Source: Cheilinus undulatus (Eukaryota; Chordata; Actinopteri; Labriformes; Labridae). From it: a stretch of 64,000 nucleotides of DNA. Below, piece by piece: positions 42,901 through 64,000 of the stretch (position 1 is its first letter; each line of letters opens with the position of its first letter). The notes beneath the pieces were generated by a model. It was not told the origin of the DNA. It saw only the letters and a list, made by a program, of their open reading frames with translations, and ran no database searches. The DNA lies in assembly GCF_018320785.1 (NCBI RefSeq), contig NC_054865.1:41419398-41483397 (forward strand), given 5' to 3'. A program made the translations under genes and the position numbers.

Positions 42901-43827
42901 AAAACACTTTGGAAACCTCTGTTTCTAAAGGTGCTATACAAATAAATTTATTATTATTATTATGCTATGCTAAGCTAAGCTAAGCACTTCTAGACTCCAT
43001 TTTTGCCTCATTAGCTGACAAGTTTACCCTTTCAGACTCCAGTATAACTCAGCCATTGAATTTCTGGGCAAATTTACTTTATAAGGCTTCAAGAAATAGC
43101 TGATGCTTTGTAAATACCTGGTGTTTTCAAAGCTATTTATTAGAGAAAACCTTAAATTAGGTTTTTGTTATAAAGGGAGAAGTTCAGTCCCTGTGGCATC
43201 TCTGTTTTTTTTTAATGAATGAGGGTTTGTTTTTAGCCCTGGAAAGAAGAAATCTGTGCACCACTGTGAGCTCTTGTTTCATATTTTTTCCTGTGACAAT
43301 ATCTCCCTCAGCTTCTCTGCATTCCTGTCATTATCAGCCCACTACATGCATACCACACTGTTCCTCCTCTCCTTCTCACGTTCCCCTTTCTTTCTATGCT
43401 TCCAGACTTCTTTCCCTCTGTTTTCCCCTCTCTTCTGCCTTAGGGTGCACAGGGGTCAGCGCAGGATAAAGAATTATGGAGTTAGCCTACAGAGTGGATA
43501 AATCTCTTTGGGGAAGATGATGAGTCAGGTAGATCAGTGTGGGTCTGCATGTGTCAGGGAGGAGGAGACGGGACTCCAGGGTTTAATGATTGAGTGAAAC
43601 CGAGCCCTTGTCTGCAGCAAGCGGAGTGTCACATGTCCAACTTTTATTGTTTTTGATGTTCTTTCTTTTTAAATCTGGAAAAAGTCATATCGTCTGCCTT
43701 TCTGCAGCTTTCCTCTTGTTTTTGCTTCTTTTCTCTGCATTCATTTCCAGACCATCCCTCCCTGTGTCTCCTCTTGCTCCATCTCACCCATTCCACCACC
43801 CTCCTCCTCCCTTTCCACTCTCTCTCC
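39957..43827. other. tmco3 3' UTR and tmco3-grk1 intergenic DNA
   Basis: The tmco3 3' UTR runs from 39957, possibly to about 41130. Beyond it I see only repeats: the right end of a common fish element with ACTACTCAATTACAGTAATT and GTAATCAGTTACTTTCCACC (about 42345-42455), GCTTAGTTTAGCTTAG and GCTAAGCTAAGCTAAG words (about 42465-42490 and 42965-42988), and a short L2-like tail with (ATT)n at about 42900-42962. In human, TFDP1 and ATP4B lie between these neighbours; no exon of either was found here. The grk1 promoter must be just left of 43828; no motif is assigned. Confidence 0.5.
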
Positions 43828-54486
<10,659 letters not shown>

Positions 54487-55598
54487 GAGATCAGAGATGG
54501 AGCAGTTTAAAACAGCAAAACAATGGAAATCATTGAAGACCTACATGAGCAGTGTGCTAATTAGTCTTAACCTTCTTTTGCACTTTTTGTAAATATTTTG
54601 GCACATGCTGAAAGTGTGTAAATGACATGTATTTTTAATGATAATGTCATATGTTTTATTTTATGCTTTGAGAAGCTCTAATCAAAAACACAATATATTT
54701 ATGTTTCCTAAAAAATCAAGAAAATATTTTATACAATGCTCGCTGAGGCTTTGATGTTTACTTTTTCCATTAGATTTATTATTGTTTTTATGTGATATGT
54801 GCTCAAACAGCAAGCCATATTTAATTTTCCAAGTTTTTCTCTCTCATATCTAAGTTATGTAAAAAAGCTTTTATCAAACTGCTGCAGATCCCTTTTTTTC
54901 AAGATCAAATACATGTTTTTGCTTAAAACCTGTTTTTTGTTTAATATTTGTTTATTTAATCACTAAAATGTATGTAAGTCATCTTTTATCATAAGTGTGT
55001 TTGGCACAGCACTCATACTCTGACCACCAGAGGGCGCTGTAGACGAGAGGTAGCCATGAACGCTGCAGCATCATGACCAGCCGATATTAAACTCGCCAAA
55101 AACTCACTGTACACACATTTATATGAGGAAGTGTTTCTGTAAGCATAGCCTTGGTGAAACTTAAGTCCATGCCAAACTTGATAATAATTTGAATCATTTA
55201 AGTTATGTAAGATAAATAATTTAATAATTGATCACTGAGGGGAAGACAAGGAGCTGATTGGCTCTCTCTCGTTCTCTCCCTCTCTCTCTCTGAGGCTCTT
55301 CAGGAAAAGTTAAACCGATCTGTGTTCAGACTCAGAAGATCTGGAGACATTTTTATTCTCCAAACAGGGTGTATTTCAGGGAAAAAAGAGGAGAAAACAG
55401 AGTAATGACTGAGAAACATCATCTGTCTGACCTGTAGCTTGTTGTTGTGCAGGCTCTCTAAGGATGAAGAGGACTCGGTGCTGAATCAACAGGGATAAAA
55501 ACAACGCAACAAAAAGCACTTCACAGCGTAGCTTCTTCTGCCTCATCCACTGTTTCATTATTGTTTCTTTAACTTTAATTCATCCGGACTAAGACAAA
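54487..55598 (+). other. grk1 3' UTR, intergenic DNA and tmem255b 5' UTR
   Basis: The grk1 3' UTR starts at 54487; its end cannot be fixed because I see no canonical AATAAA close by. The tmem255b 5' UTR lies at the right end. A CT/TC-rich run at about 55262-55295 may belong to its promoter. No coding exon was seen on either strand. Confidence 0.45.
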
Positions 55599-58443
55599 AT
55601 GCAGCAGCCTGAAATCCAGCAGACAACTCAACCAACAACAGCGACGGAAACCCTGGATCCAGCAGGTAGGGGACATCATGCCAACTTTCATCTCATTTAA
55701 CAGTCCTGATTGCACCTTGTTTTATTTGAGTGCAATTCTTTGGAAATTTCCAATGTTACCTTCCTAATGTCCTTCCAATCAAAGGCAGATGTTTAATCCT
55801 GATTTAAGAGAAAATGAAATGTGATTTTCTTTTGATGAGGAAAACTTTCAAGCGCTGAAAACTACATTTACGAAACGTCTATTTGATATAAGTTAATTTG
55901 TTGCTACTTTACTTGACTTTACCAGATGGAAATATTGTAGTTTTTCAACGGATCTGATTGTAGGGTTGGGCAATATGGACAAAAATACATATCAGTATTT
56001 AACTGAATTGCTATACACAGTAATTCTTTAAACCCTTGCAGTAACCTAAAGAGAGAGCAAGAAAGACTTAATTCTGCCACACGGACAATTTATTTTATTT
56101 TACAACCTGATGGACTCTGTCAAGGTTCAAGCTATCTTTATTACAACCTGAAAAGTTTAATTTGTTTTCCATTTTCTCTTACAATCCCCCAGTGACTCCT
56201 AAATAACCATGAGAAGACCCAAGAGCTAAATTCTACACACAAGTCACTGATCTCACAGACATTTATCTCTTATCACTGGATCAGGATTTCAAAATGAAAA
56301 CAGGAGGAGAAAGAACTTTTTACAAAGCAATGTTGGCTGTTAGAGACCCACAACAGCTTTCCGTAGTCTTGACTTTGACTTCTAAAATATAAAGTCCAAA
56401 GTAGGGTTCACTTTTCTAAAGGATAAGAGTGACAGATGCAAGTTCTCTCCATGCAACTTAAGTCACATGTTCTGTGTTCAAATTTGGCAGATCTCTGGCA
56501 GAATTATTTTAGGACAATTTCCAACATATTAAACATGAATATTAGAAACAGTCCTTTTCTAGGAGTATCTGGGACACCGCAGGAACTCAGCCTGTTCATC
56601 TCTGACTAGTTGAATATTTTAGCTTTTACATCCCTGTTAGCATGACGAAGACTTCTACTCCATTGGAAGTCTAATAAAGGTTTGCAGAAAAAAATGAGAG
56701 TGGGAGCACTGATACTTATTTCTTCCTCCACTTTAATGGATCATTTCTGTATTTCATAGCATCAAGAAAAACAAATTGTAAACGGTGAATGATTGTAAAA
56801 CTTGCAATCTTTAGTAAACAAATAAAAAAGGTAAATTTGTTGCGCAGACAGGAGTTTCAGTGTTCCAAAGATAAAAACATAAAATAATAGCAATATCGAT
56901 TTACAGTTCAAGATACATCCAGACAAAATCCATTAAAAAATTAACATTAAAACATTACATTAAAAAAAAAAAAACATTTATTTAATCAACTAGTGATGAA
57001 GTGTTTCAAAGACACCCACTCTTAAATGATGAATATCCTACCAAAGTTAAAGTACTAGTTTTGTTTAGAAATACCATAGCTACAGGTCAAAAAGTGTCCC
57101 TGTAGAATTTTGCGCTCCACTTAGGAGCAACAAACCAACAGCCAGAGCAAAGAAGCCCAAACTCAGAATTTAGAGCACGAGAACCGTCATGAGAGCTGAG
57201 CTCGCCTTATGCTGCAGCTGTAGGTAGGTAGGTAGATAGGTGGGGATCTATAGGAAGGGTTGTGGCTCACCTATAAGCTTGCTAGCCCACAGATCATTTT
57301 GGTTTTTAAAAGATAGGTCACTTAAACATGAAGTAAAGGAAAAAGACAGGACAGATTCAATAAAAGCCTGATAGAGTAAAATCATCAGTTACTGATGTGA
57401 AAAAAGAGTGAGTTTAAGACTCGATGATGTGCCCTCAAATATAAAACAAAGGATTTTAAAAAACCTACCGCTGGTTTCTGCAAATGTGTGTACGCCCAAC
57501 ATGTACATGAAAAATGACACCAAATATTACCTGTCTGTGAGAGGAAGCTTCCAAAATAAAATAGATAAAATGATTAGCCTAAAAAATAGGAAATACATAA
57601 TGTTGTTGTCAAAAGCATATGAGTTAACTTTAAACAATCGTCTTACAGAGTCTTAGGCCTTGACTGTGTTCAGAACCATAATGTTATTTTAAACAATAAT
57701 GTCTCACTCTTAAGCTTGTTTGAAAATATATTGGCACATCTTGAAATCTTGATATATTTCCCACCCCTATCAGTTATGTTCAATTACTAGATATAAATTA
57801 AGATTTTATGAAAACTTTTGTAGCAAAGGAACTGTTAATTAAGTTTTACAGCAGCCTTAATCAAACCACACAGCCGTTTATAAAACTATAAACAGCTTCA
57901 TCATTAACGCTGCAGGCTGTTTATGATCTGAGTTTAATGTTTGATACTGTAACACCGCCAGGGGCTTAGACTGACCTTTAAATGCAGGAATATTAATAGC
58001 ACTATTTTATACTTAAATACTGGAATACTTGCTTTCTGTCTTTAGTAGAAGGATGTAATGATTTTAAGAAATGTAAAAGTGTTTCCTTTGTCTCCCTGTG
58101 TCTTTTCCTCACTTGTCCTTTAGATCAGTATGTGCGTCGGAGGAAATCTGCTCTGTGGGTGACCATGTCTCTGCTGGCTCTGTCTGTGGTGGTTCTCACA
58201 GTGGGTCTGATCTCTGCCACCCGCACAGACAACGTGCCCGTCGCTGGTTACTACCCCGGTATCACTGTGAGTCCCCATCTCATAGTTTATTCTCTCCAAA
58301 CAAAACTGTGATTGTTTTTTCATACTTGCTCCTCCCTTGTCTAATGTTTCTTCTCCACTGTGATCTCTTTTTACCTCCAGCTCAGTTTCGGAGCGTTTCT
58401 GGGTATTGTTGGCATTTACCTGGTGGAAAACCGCAGACCTATG
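55599..58443 (+). CDS. tmem255b: tmem255b, transmembrane protein 255B (first three coding exons; continues beyond window)
   Basis: A TMEM255 (FAM70) family four-pass membrane protein of unknown molecular function. Exons: 55599-55665 (MQQPEIQQTTQPTTATETLD), 58124-58266 and 58381-58443, joined in phase (1, then 0, then 0). Exon 2 encodes DQYVRRRKSALWV and the first membrane helix (VTMSLLALSVVVLTVGLISA), then TRTDNVPVAGYYPGIT. Exon 3 encodes LSFGAFLGIVGIYLVENRRP, the start of the second helix. The family pattern TRTxNVxVxGYYPGVxLGFGSFLGIIG, as remembered from TMEM255A, matches closely. The following exon (family LVASIVFISFGVIAAFCC) was sought in 58444-64000 and not found, so about 90 residues are present and the rest lies to the right. 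The choice of 255B over 255A rests on its position next to grk1, as in human 13q34. Confidence 0.88.
55961..57769. mobile_element. Possible 1.8-kb hAT-like non-autonomous element in tmem255b intron 1
   Basis: It starts TAGGGTTGGGCAATATGGAC and ends GATATATTTCCCACCCCTA; the outer ~20 bp are roughly inverse (TAGGG...GGGCAATAT / ATATATTTCCC...CCCTA). The interior is AT-rich with one 82-codon plus-strand frame at 57408-57656 that resembles nothing I know. No clear target duplication is visible (TCTGATTG versus TCAGTTAT), so the two ends could belong to separate insertions. Uncertain. Confidence 0.4.
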
Positions 58444-58970
58444 GTGAGTCAGTCCCTTACTTTCCTCTTGTTGATGGGACACCTTTTAAACCACATGAAG
58501 ATGATGGTTTTATTTATTTAATCCATCCGACACCCTAAGGAGCTTCAGCTAGAAACTATTTGCACTTCAGACTTTAACCTGATAACCTTTAAATGATAGC
58601 TGCTCTCATTTATAAAACAGTATCAGAGATGTCTGCAACACAGTTTCCTGAGAGTATTCTTACCTTGATTCTAAGCAAACCATCGTTTTACAAACTACCT
58701 GTGTGGCTCCCTTGCTGTGATTAAAAAAAAATCCCAGTTTATGGTTCAGCTGGATGAAATTAAGGCTGTATAGATAAATAAAAACCAATGCTGGTCACAT
58801 TTTACAGTTAGAAGTGCCAGCCTACTCATATAAAATGCAATACTGAATGAAGTCTGGGGCTGATTGATAAATAGAATATCGGGGTTAAAGAGTGGAGGCA
58901 GAAAAAAAGGAATTTTAAAAATGATGGTAGAGTCTACAATGTCAGACTAAAGGCCTCACAAAAGGGTTTT

Positions 58971-59865
58971 TTGCAATCACGTGACCGAGTGTTTGTTGTT
59001 GCAGGAACTGGGGGACAGCCATTAGGAATGAATGGGATGTGATTTTTCCCCCCACAGTTTAACTGATTTACCTGGCTTGGAGGCGATCAGTATCACAAAT
59101 TACTCAGTCTTGCAGACCTCCAAGCATCCAGCTTTGTCTAGACAGATAAAGGGAGTCTAGAGGAGTCTTAATGAGCTAAGAGGATGGCTGAGCCCTTTAA
59201 ACATATATAAAAAAAAAGGTTCACTTTGTCACAAACATGCTTTTAAGTGAAACGGTGATACTATCATCTGAACTAATCTTGTTGGGTGAACCACCGAGTA
59301 ATGATGTGCCTTTCATGAACAAACAAGTTCTATAGAACAGCTCTTTAATTTGAGTGACGGTAGCTTGCTCCCATTTGAGTCCCAGTTTCCTTTCCTCCAT
59401 CCTTTGTCATTATTTAATCTAAATTTTAAAAGCCAAACTGTTCACAAATGATGAATCTTTCGGGAGCCAAACAACCAGCTCTTCTGAGCTGGGCCAAATG
59501 ATCTGGATCTCTTAACAGAGACGGATTTCCCATCACAACGAGCGAGACTGGACAGACATCAGCTGAGGGAATACGGGTAAGATCAGAGTTTAATGTGCTA
59601 AACCATGGCAAAACTGTACTGAACCAAACCGGACCACTTAGTGTGAGCGTTGCATAACACCAGGCTTTAGACAGAGGCTTTCTTAATTCTTATTGTGAGA
59701 TAATAACACTGAAACTTTTTTGCAGGAATATTCAACTTCTTTGGAGAATCAAAAGTAGCTTAAAAGAAGCTTTTTGTAGCATTTCTCGATGCTGAAATCA
59801 CTATTTGCCCCCCATGGGGCTGCTGTGTGACATCATCTGCAGCCAACCTATAGACATCCTAAAAC
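58971..59865. repeat. Dispersed repeat, copy 2 (pairs with 24231-25080)
   Basis: Collinear with 24231-25080, as described there: CACGTGAC start, GGGGACAGCCATTAGGAATGAATGGG, GGGAGCCAAACAACCAGCTC, ACGGATTTCCCATCACAACG, CCGGACCACTT, and a TGTGACATCATCTGCAG end. It lies in tmem255b intron 3. It is diverged from copy 1, with different indels, so both are old. Confidence 0.6.
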
Positions 59866-61155
59866 AATGGTCAACATCATTGGGGCTTTGTCACTTAAAG
59901 ACAGTGATTAAGTGATAATTTTAATTTACTATGTCCCCAGAATAAAATAGGACATAGAGCAGGTAGCAGACAGTGTCTACCTGCTAAAGAAGCAGGTATT
60001 TCACCCATGAGATGACAAATATTAGAGAGAGTTTAAACGTTTGCACTGACTTTATGAGCATCAACATAAATCCATACAAAGAATAACTTTGATTTGTTTG
60101 TTACATGTTTTTAACACATTTGGCACATTTACTCTTTAAGAAAACAATAGGCCTGTTTTAGCTTAATATCCTCCTCTACCCAGGCAGCCAAAAAAATGTG
60201 GCATGAAAAGCTTTCAGCATGGTTGTTGTTGTTGCTTAATTGTGCAGCATCCTGTCACATTTTAGCCTTCTGTTCAGTCTCTCTCAAGGTGACTTCTGTC
60301 GACATGTTCATCTTCTAAAAATGAGACAGTTGTTCCTGGAAACAGAACATATGTGCCAACGTAGAGGATTATGTTTCAGACCTGCTAAACTGTTTTACAG
60401 CAAACTGCTCTATTATGAGCAAGAAGCAAATCACATTACCCATTGCCAGTGTAATGTGTTCATGGTCCTCCCACTGAGGTCGTTGTACCTGAGTGGATGT
60501 GTGGTCTGGAGAAGTGAATGTGATTGGCTCTGGATCTCAGTGACATAAGGGGAAATTAGATTAGTATTGGTCTGGCACTGACAGGGCTCCTTTATTCTAT
60601 ACAGGGACACAAGTATGATATCATCAAACAAACAATCATCTGCACAACTACATTTTTCAACTTCTAGTGAATCAAGTGATCAATAACAACATTGGACCTC
60701 CAATCTAACAGCTGTAGAGTAATATTTAAAGAGATAAAACAGGATAAAAGAGATCAATACTGCATGAACTGACCTCCAATCATCATAATGTATTACTGAA
60801 GTTGGCTGTTACAAGTTGCTGACACCTGGAAATTAAGGGTAATGTGTGACCAGAAGTCCAAACTGCTCCTCTGTGTCATTTCAGTAATGACCACAGTATG
60901 ACATTCACAGTATACATGAAACCTACAGTATAATGGGACTACCTGGGTTCAGTTAAAGAGGACACCAGTGACAGAGAGCAGAACAAATACTGAGCTTTGA
61001 GCATTTCACTGCTGAGACTTTACTCCTATCATTTATCTTTTTAATGGAACGATAATCAGATTTTTTGTTTATAATGAGGAATATGTTATTCCAGAGATTC
61101 CTGTAAGATTTCAGTGTGCATTGCCCCTTTACGGAGAGCGTGCTGGGTGCACCAC

Positions 61156-61217
61156 CAAGGAAGCTAGGTTACAGAGTGCCAGAGACCAAGGAAGCTAGGT
61201 TACAGAGTGCCAGAGAC
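61156..61217. repeat. Tandem duplication, 31-bp unit x 2
   Basis: The 31-bp unit beginning CAAGGAAGCTAGGTTACAGA is present twice without a mismatch (61156-61186 and 61187-61217). This is a simple recent tandem duplication. Confidence 0.9.
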
Positions 61218-61269
61218 AGGTACAGTTTCTCAATGTGGTTTAGGGAGTTGTTAGTAAAAATGGGCCAAT

Positions 61270-61700
61270 AGGGCATCTGTTTAGCTCATTGGGAAGAGCA
61301 GGGGCCCATGTACCAAGGCTGTAGTCCTTGGTCATTGGGTAGACTCCCAGTCTCAGTACTGTTTGATGCATGTTTTTAGCCACTGTGGTGAGTGATTTTG
61401 CTAAGTTACTAGCCACTTAGCATTTTTACTAGCCACAATTTTGTTGTTGGGAAACTGTGTTTCACGCCAAATTGGGCATATTGGATATCAGCATAAATCC
61501 GATATCCTAAAAATATCCTCAGTTTGCTTGATTTTTAAATTCTAAAATTAACTGAAAAATTTAGAAAAGGAGGAGGCTGGTGCCCCTTGTAGAGGCTGTA
61601 GTCCTCAAAGTGGTCTGCTGTGGTCCAACTCTCAACTCTCTTCCTGTCTCTGGTTTCCTGCTCTGTCCACTGTCCTATTCACCTAGATTCGAAGTCCAAA
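61270..61700 (+). mobile_element. tRNA-derived SINE-like fragments
   Basis: At 61280-61360 there is an A-box-like GTTTAGCTCATTGGGAAGAG followed by GGGTAGACTCCCAG at B-box distance. At 61575-61690 a second block contains CTGTAGTCCTC and the CTTCCTGTCTCTGG...CCACTGTCCTATTCA body seen in the SINEs of grk1 intron 2. They are probably two fragments of one SINE family, separated by unrelated sequence. Ends are approximate. Confidence 0.5.
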
Positions 61701-64000
61701 AACGATAAGTAAAAAACAAAAAAGAAAGGGAACTTTAAAAGGCTTTGTGCAGTTAAGAGAATTGCTTCCCGTGCTTGGACTGGAAGCCTATATCAGTATG
61801 TCCTGTTAATTTTTCATGGGCTGTCCACTGTGGTGTTGTCCTCAATAAGGCTACAGTTTTGTTGATCTAATCCGGTCTACAGATACCCATCCTAAGGCTG
61901 CATACTCACATGTCAGTGCAAAGCTCCATTTCATAAAGATTAGGTTTTTGTGGTTGAAAAGTTAGATAATTTCAGTAGGCTTCCATTGCTAACTTAAAAC
62001 GTGTGAGCATAAAGGAAAAGACATCTTCATCCTGCTGTATCTGTCTGCCGTGTCAGCAATGCTCCCAGTTTGGTGCTTTAAAATTTAATGGTGGGGTAGC
62101 TGGTCTTCTGTGTCTCCTATGGGGCCCGTGCAGCTCGATGTTCCCCTCACACAGGTGTCATCTTTCCTCCTGTGTTCGAGGCTAGTACGGTAACAAGAGA
62201 GGCCTTCAGCTGGTCGAGGGAGGCTGCTCATTAAAGAACAACTAACTGTGCCACAATACCACAGACACCTGAGAGCTTTGAGATGTCTTGTACTTCCTGG
62301 ACGTCACAGACTGTCTGACCAAACAAGTAGCTGATGAATTTCTGATGTTTTTCAGGTGTTAAGACAGACAATTTCCTACCCTGTTTGTGATCAGACTCCT
62401 TGTTGTGGAAATCTAACAGGAAGTGAAAAAGTTAAACAAATATAGGCCTGGCTGTGCAGTGAAAATAGCTTTACAGGTGGCAGATGTAATAATAAGACTT
62501 AAGAAGGAGCTAGTATTCACAGCAACTATTTCAGTTTCAGGTAAAGGAAGAAAAACATCTCTCAGCACTGATAACTTTTCACCATGTAGATCTGAATAAA
62601 GTAAAGCTTGGTGGTCCAGTGGAGTTCTTCCATATTTCATGATTTTAGTGTTTCATTTGGCTTGCACATGTGTGATAGGACCTGCCCTTTTTATGAATGG
62701 CTGAAAAACTGCATATTTGTGCTCTGATGAATTTTCTTCAAGTTACACTTTAAAAAATCTTTATGACTTGCATAACCTCATTTTTCATTTTGTCTTATCC
62801 TGTCCTCCAAAATTTTTTAATGAACTGTGGAACATGAAATTCCTTTAAAGAAAGGTGAAAAACTCTCTTCCTACACATCACTCATACTCTGTGAGATGTC
62901 TTTATGACTAAACGCTTCATGTAGCTCGTGTTCTCTGCTCCAGCCGTCTCTTCTGCCATTACCGTCTGTATCTCGTCCTTTTGGTCACCTTGAAGCTCAG
63001 GAGAGCAGAACAGTGAACCTTTAAAGGGTCGTATTTTACCCAACAAGTTCCCATTAGCAGAGTGTCCAGCTGTGGTCATGATTGGTCACTGGACCGCTGA
63101 GCGGGAGAAAAACAGGCTGCAGCGGTCAGCGACTTTACTTACATAACCTCATAGGTATCTTTACTGACTCCTATAAAACTCCTCTTTGTGTCTTTATCTC
63201 CTCGTCTGGATCTGATGGATCTTCTCTCAAACTTTCCCTGTGTGTCTTTCATTAGTATTTCTTTATTTTCAAAACAATGGTTGATATCAGTATTTTTGTT
63301 AAAAGTGGCCATTAAAGTCCATATGGATCTGGTTGTTTATAGTGATGAACCCACAGATAATTAACACCTCACTCTTTCATCTGGGGCATGTACAGGAGAT
63401 GGCCTTGCATGACATTCCCCTGTCTCAAATCTAATTGGCTATAAGGTTCCACCCAATTATCCTAAACTTAGGCCTTGTCCACACAGAGACGAAAATGATC
63501 TTTTTCTTTTTCATTTTAAAAAACTTTTCTGTAAACATGGCATCGCTTCAAGAAATGTTTGCATATGCAGGAAACCATTAAAAATGATTTTGCTATAAGA
63601 GCCATAATAAGCCCATGCAACCCTTTAACCCTCAGGCATCACTTAAATTTACGAACCTTTAAAGCCATTAAGGACAAAAATGTCCACTTCCAAAAAACTG
63701 CTATAAAAACTTAACAGATCAATATTTTTTCTTATTTTTTTTGCATACATCTCTTAAACAACTTCAGCTGTGCTCAAAACAACCAAACATTCAATCATTT
63801 TGAGGATTTTAACCCTTTAAATGCCAGTTTGATTACTTAAAGTCAATGTGTTTTTTAATGAAAAAAAAGTGAAAAAAAGTGATATCTTCCTCAAACCAAA
63901 TGTTGGATGGCTGGGGCACTGTTTCTAAATCCAGTGTGGACATGTCAATGATTATCCAAAATATTGACTTTGTAGCATTATTAGTTTTTGTGTAGCATAC

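Larger units (their letters stand above)
59866..64000 (+). other. tmem255b intron 3 (continues to right edge)
   Basis: No exon matching the rest of TMEM255B was found on the plus strand, nor any gene on the minus strand. It holds SINE-like fragments, a small tandem duplication (both listed), and at about 63620-63910 an old repeat with the palindromic word GGACAAAAATGTCC, which I recall as frequent in teleost genomes but cannot delimit. Confidence 0.45.

Noticed and set aside
43774-43827. In-frame upstream extension of grk1
   Set aside because: There is no ATG in this frame upstream; [14 protein letters not shown] at 43828 is exactly the family N-terminus.
57408-57656. 82-codon plus-strand frame in tmem255b intron 1
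   Set aside because: Lys/Asn-rich as expected of AT-rich DNA, no known domain, and inside a possible transposon.
63000-63060. Third end of the TTAA MITE (CTTTAAAGGGTCGTATTTTACCC)
   Set aside because: Only about 20 bp resemble the terminus, with mismatches and no second end nearby.

Overview
The window is vertebrate nuclear DNA and almost certainly from a ray-finned (teleost) fish. Genes are split into short exons with GT-AG (rarely GC-AG) introns, base composition is AT-rich, and the introns are full of fish-type repeats: Tc1/mariner remnants, hAT-like MITEs, L2-type LINE tails ending in (ATT)n, and tRNA-derived SINEs. I see no prokaryotic, plasmid, phage or CRISPR signal, and nothing that looks retroviral.

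Six protein-coding genes are recognisable and were reconstructed exon by exon from splice signals, reading phase and remembered family sequences. From left to right they are grtp1 (minus, 3' part outside the window), adprhl1 (minus), dcun1d2 (minus), tmco3 (plus), grk1 (plus) and tmem255b (plus, 3' part outside). As I recall it, this is the gene order of human chromosome 13q34 (GRTP1-ADPRHL1-DCUN1D2-TMCO3-...-GRK1-TMEM255B). TFDP1 and ATP4B, which lie between TMCO3 and GRK1 in human, are not seen here. dcun1d2 and tmco3 are head to head across a probable shared promoter at about 28.4-29.6 kb.

Layout: 1-8.3 kb grtp1 and its promoter; 8.3-12.8 kb gene-poor DNA with old repeats; 12.8-19.4 kb adprhl1, including a 2.1 kb 702-codon downstream exon that probably gives a long isoform; 19.4-23.4 kb intergenic DNA and dcun1d2 3' UTR; 23.4-28.4 kb dcun1d2; 28.4-29.6 kb divergent promoter; 29.6-41.1 kb tmco3 with its UTRs; 41.1-43.8 kb intergenic; 43.8-54.5 kb grk1 with many intronic repeats; 55.6 kb to the right edge, the first three coding exons of tmem255b and a long intron.

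The genes do not form one pathway. They are a conserved neighbourhood of unrelated functions: a Rab-GAP-like TBC protein, a cardiac ADP-ribosylhydrolase-like pseudoenzyme, a neddylation co-factor, a cation/proton-antiporter-like membrane protein, rhodopsin kinase, and a four-pass membrane protein. I did not find a novel molecular system. The points most worth checking are the adprhl1 long-exon architecture, in which the stop codon of the short form lies inside a candidate splice donor; three short introns whose donor must be GC; a TTAA-flanked MITE with a tRNA-like module, whose second copy is nested in another palindromic element; a fold-back Tc1 remnant; and the missing tfdp1/atp4b.
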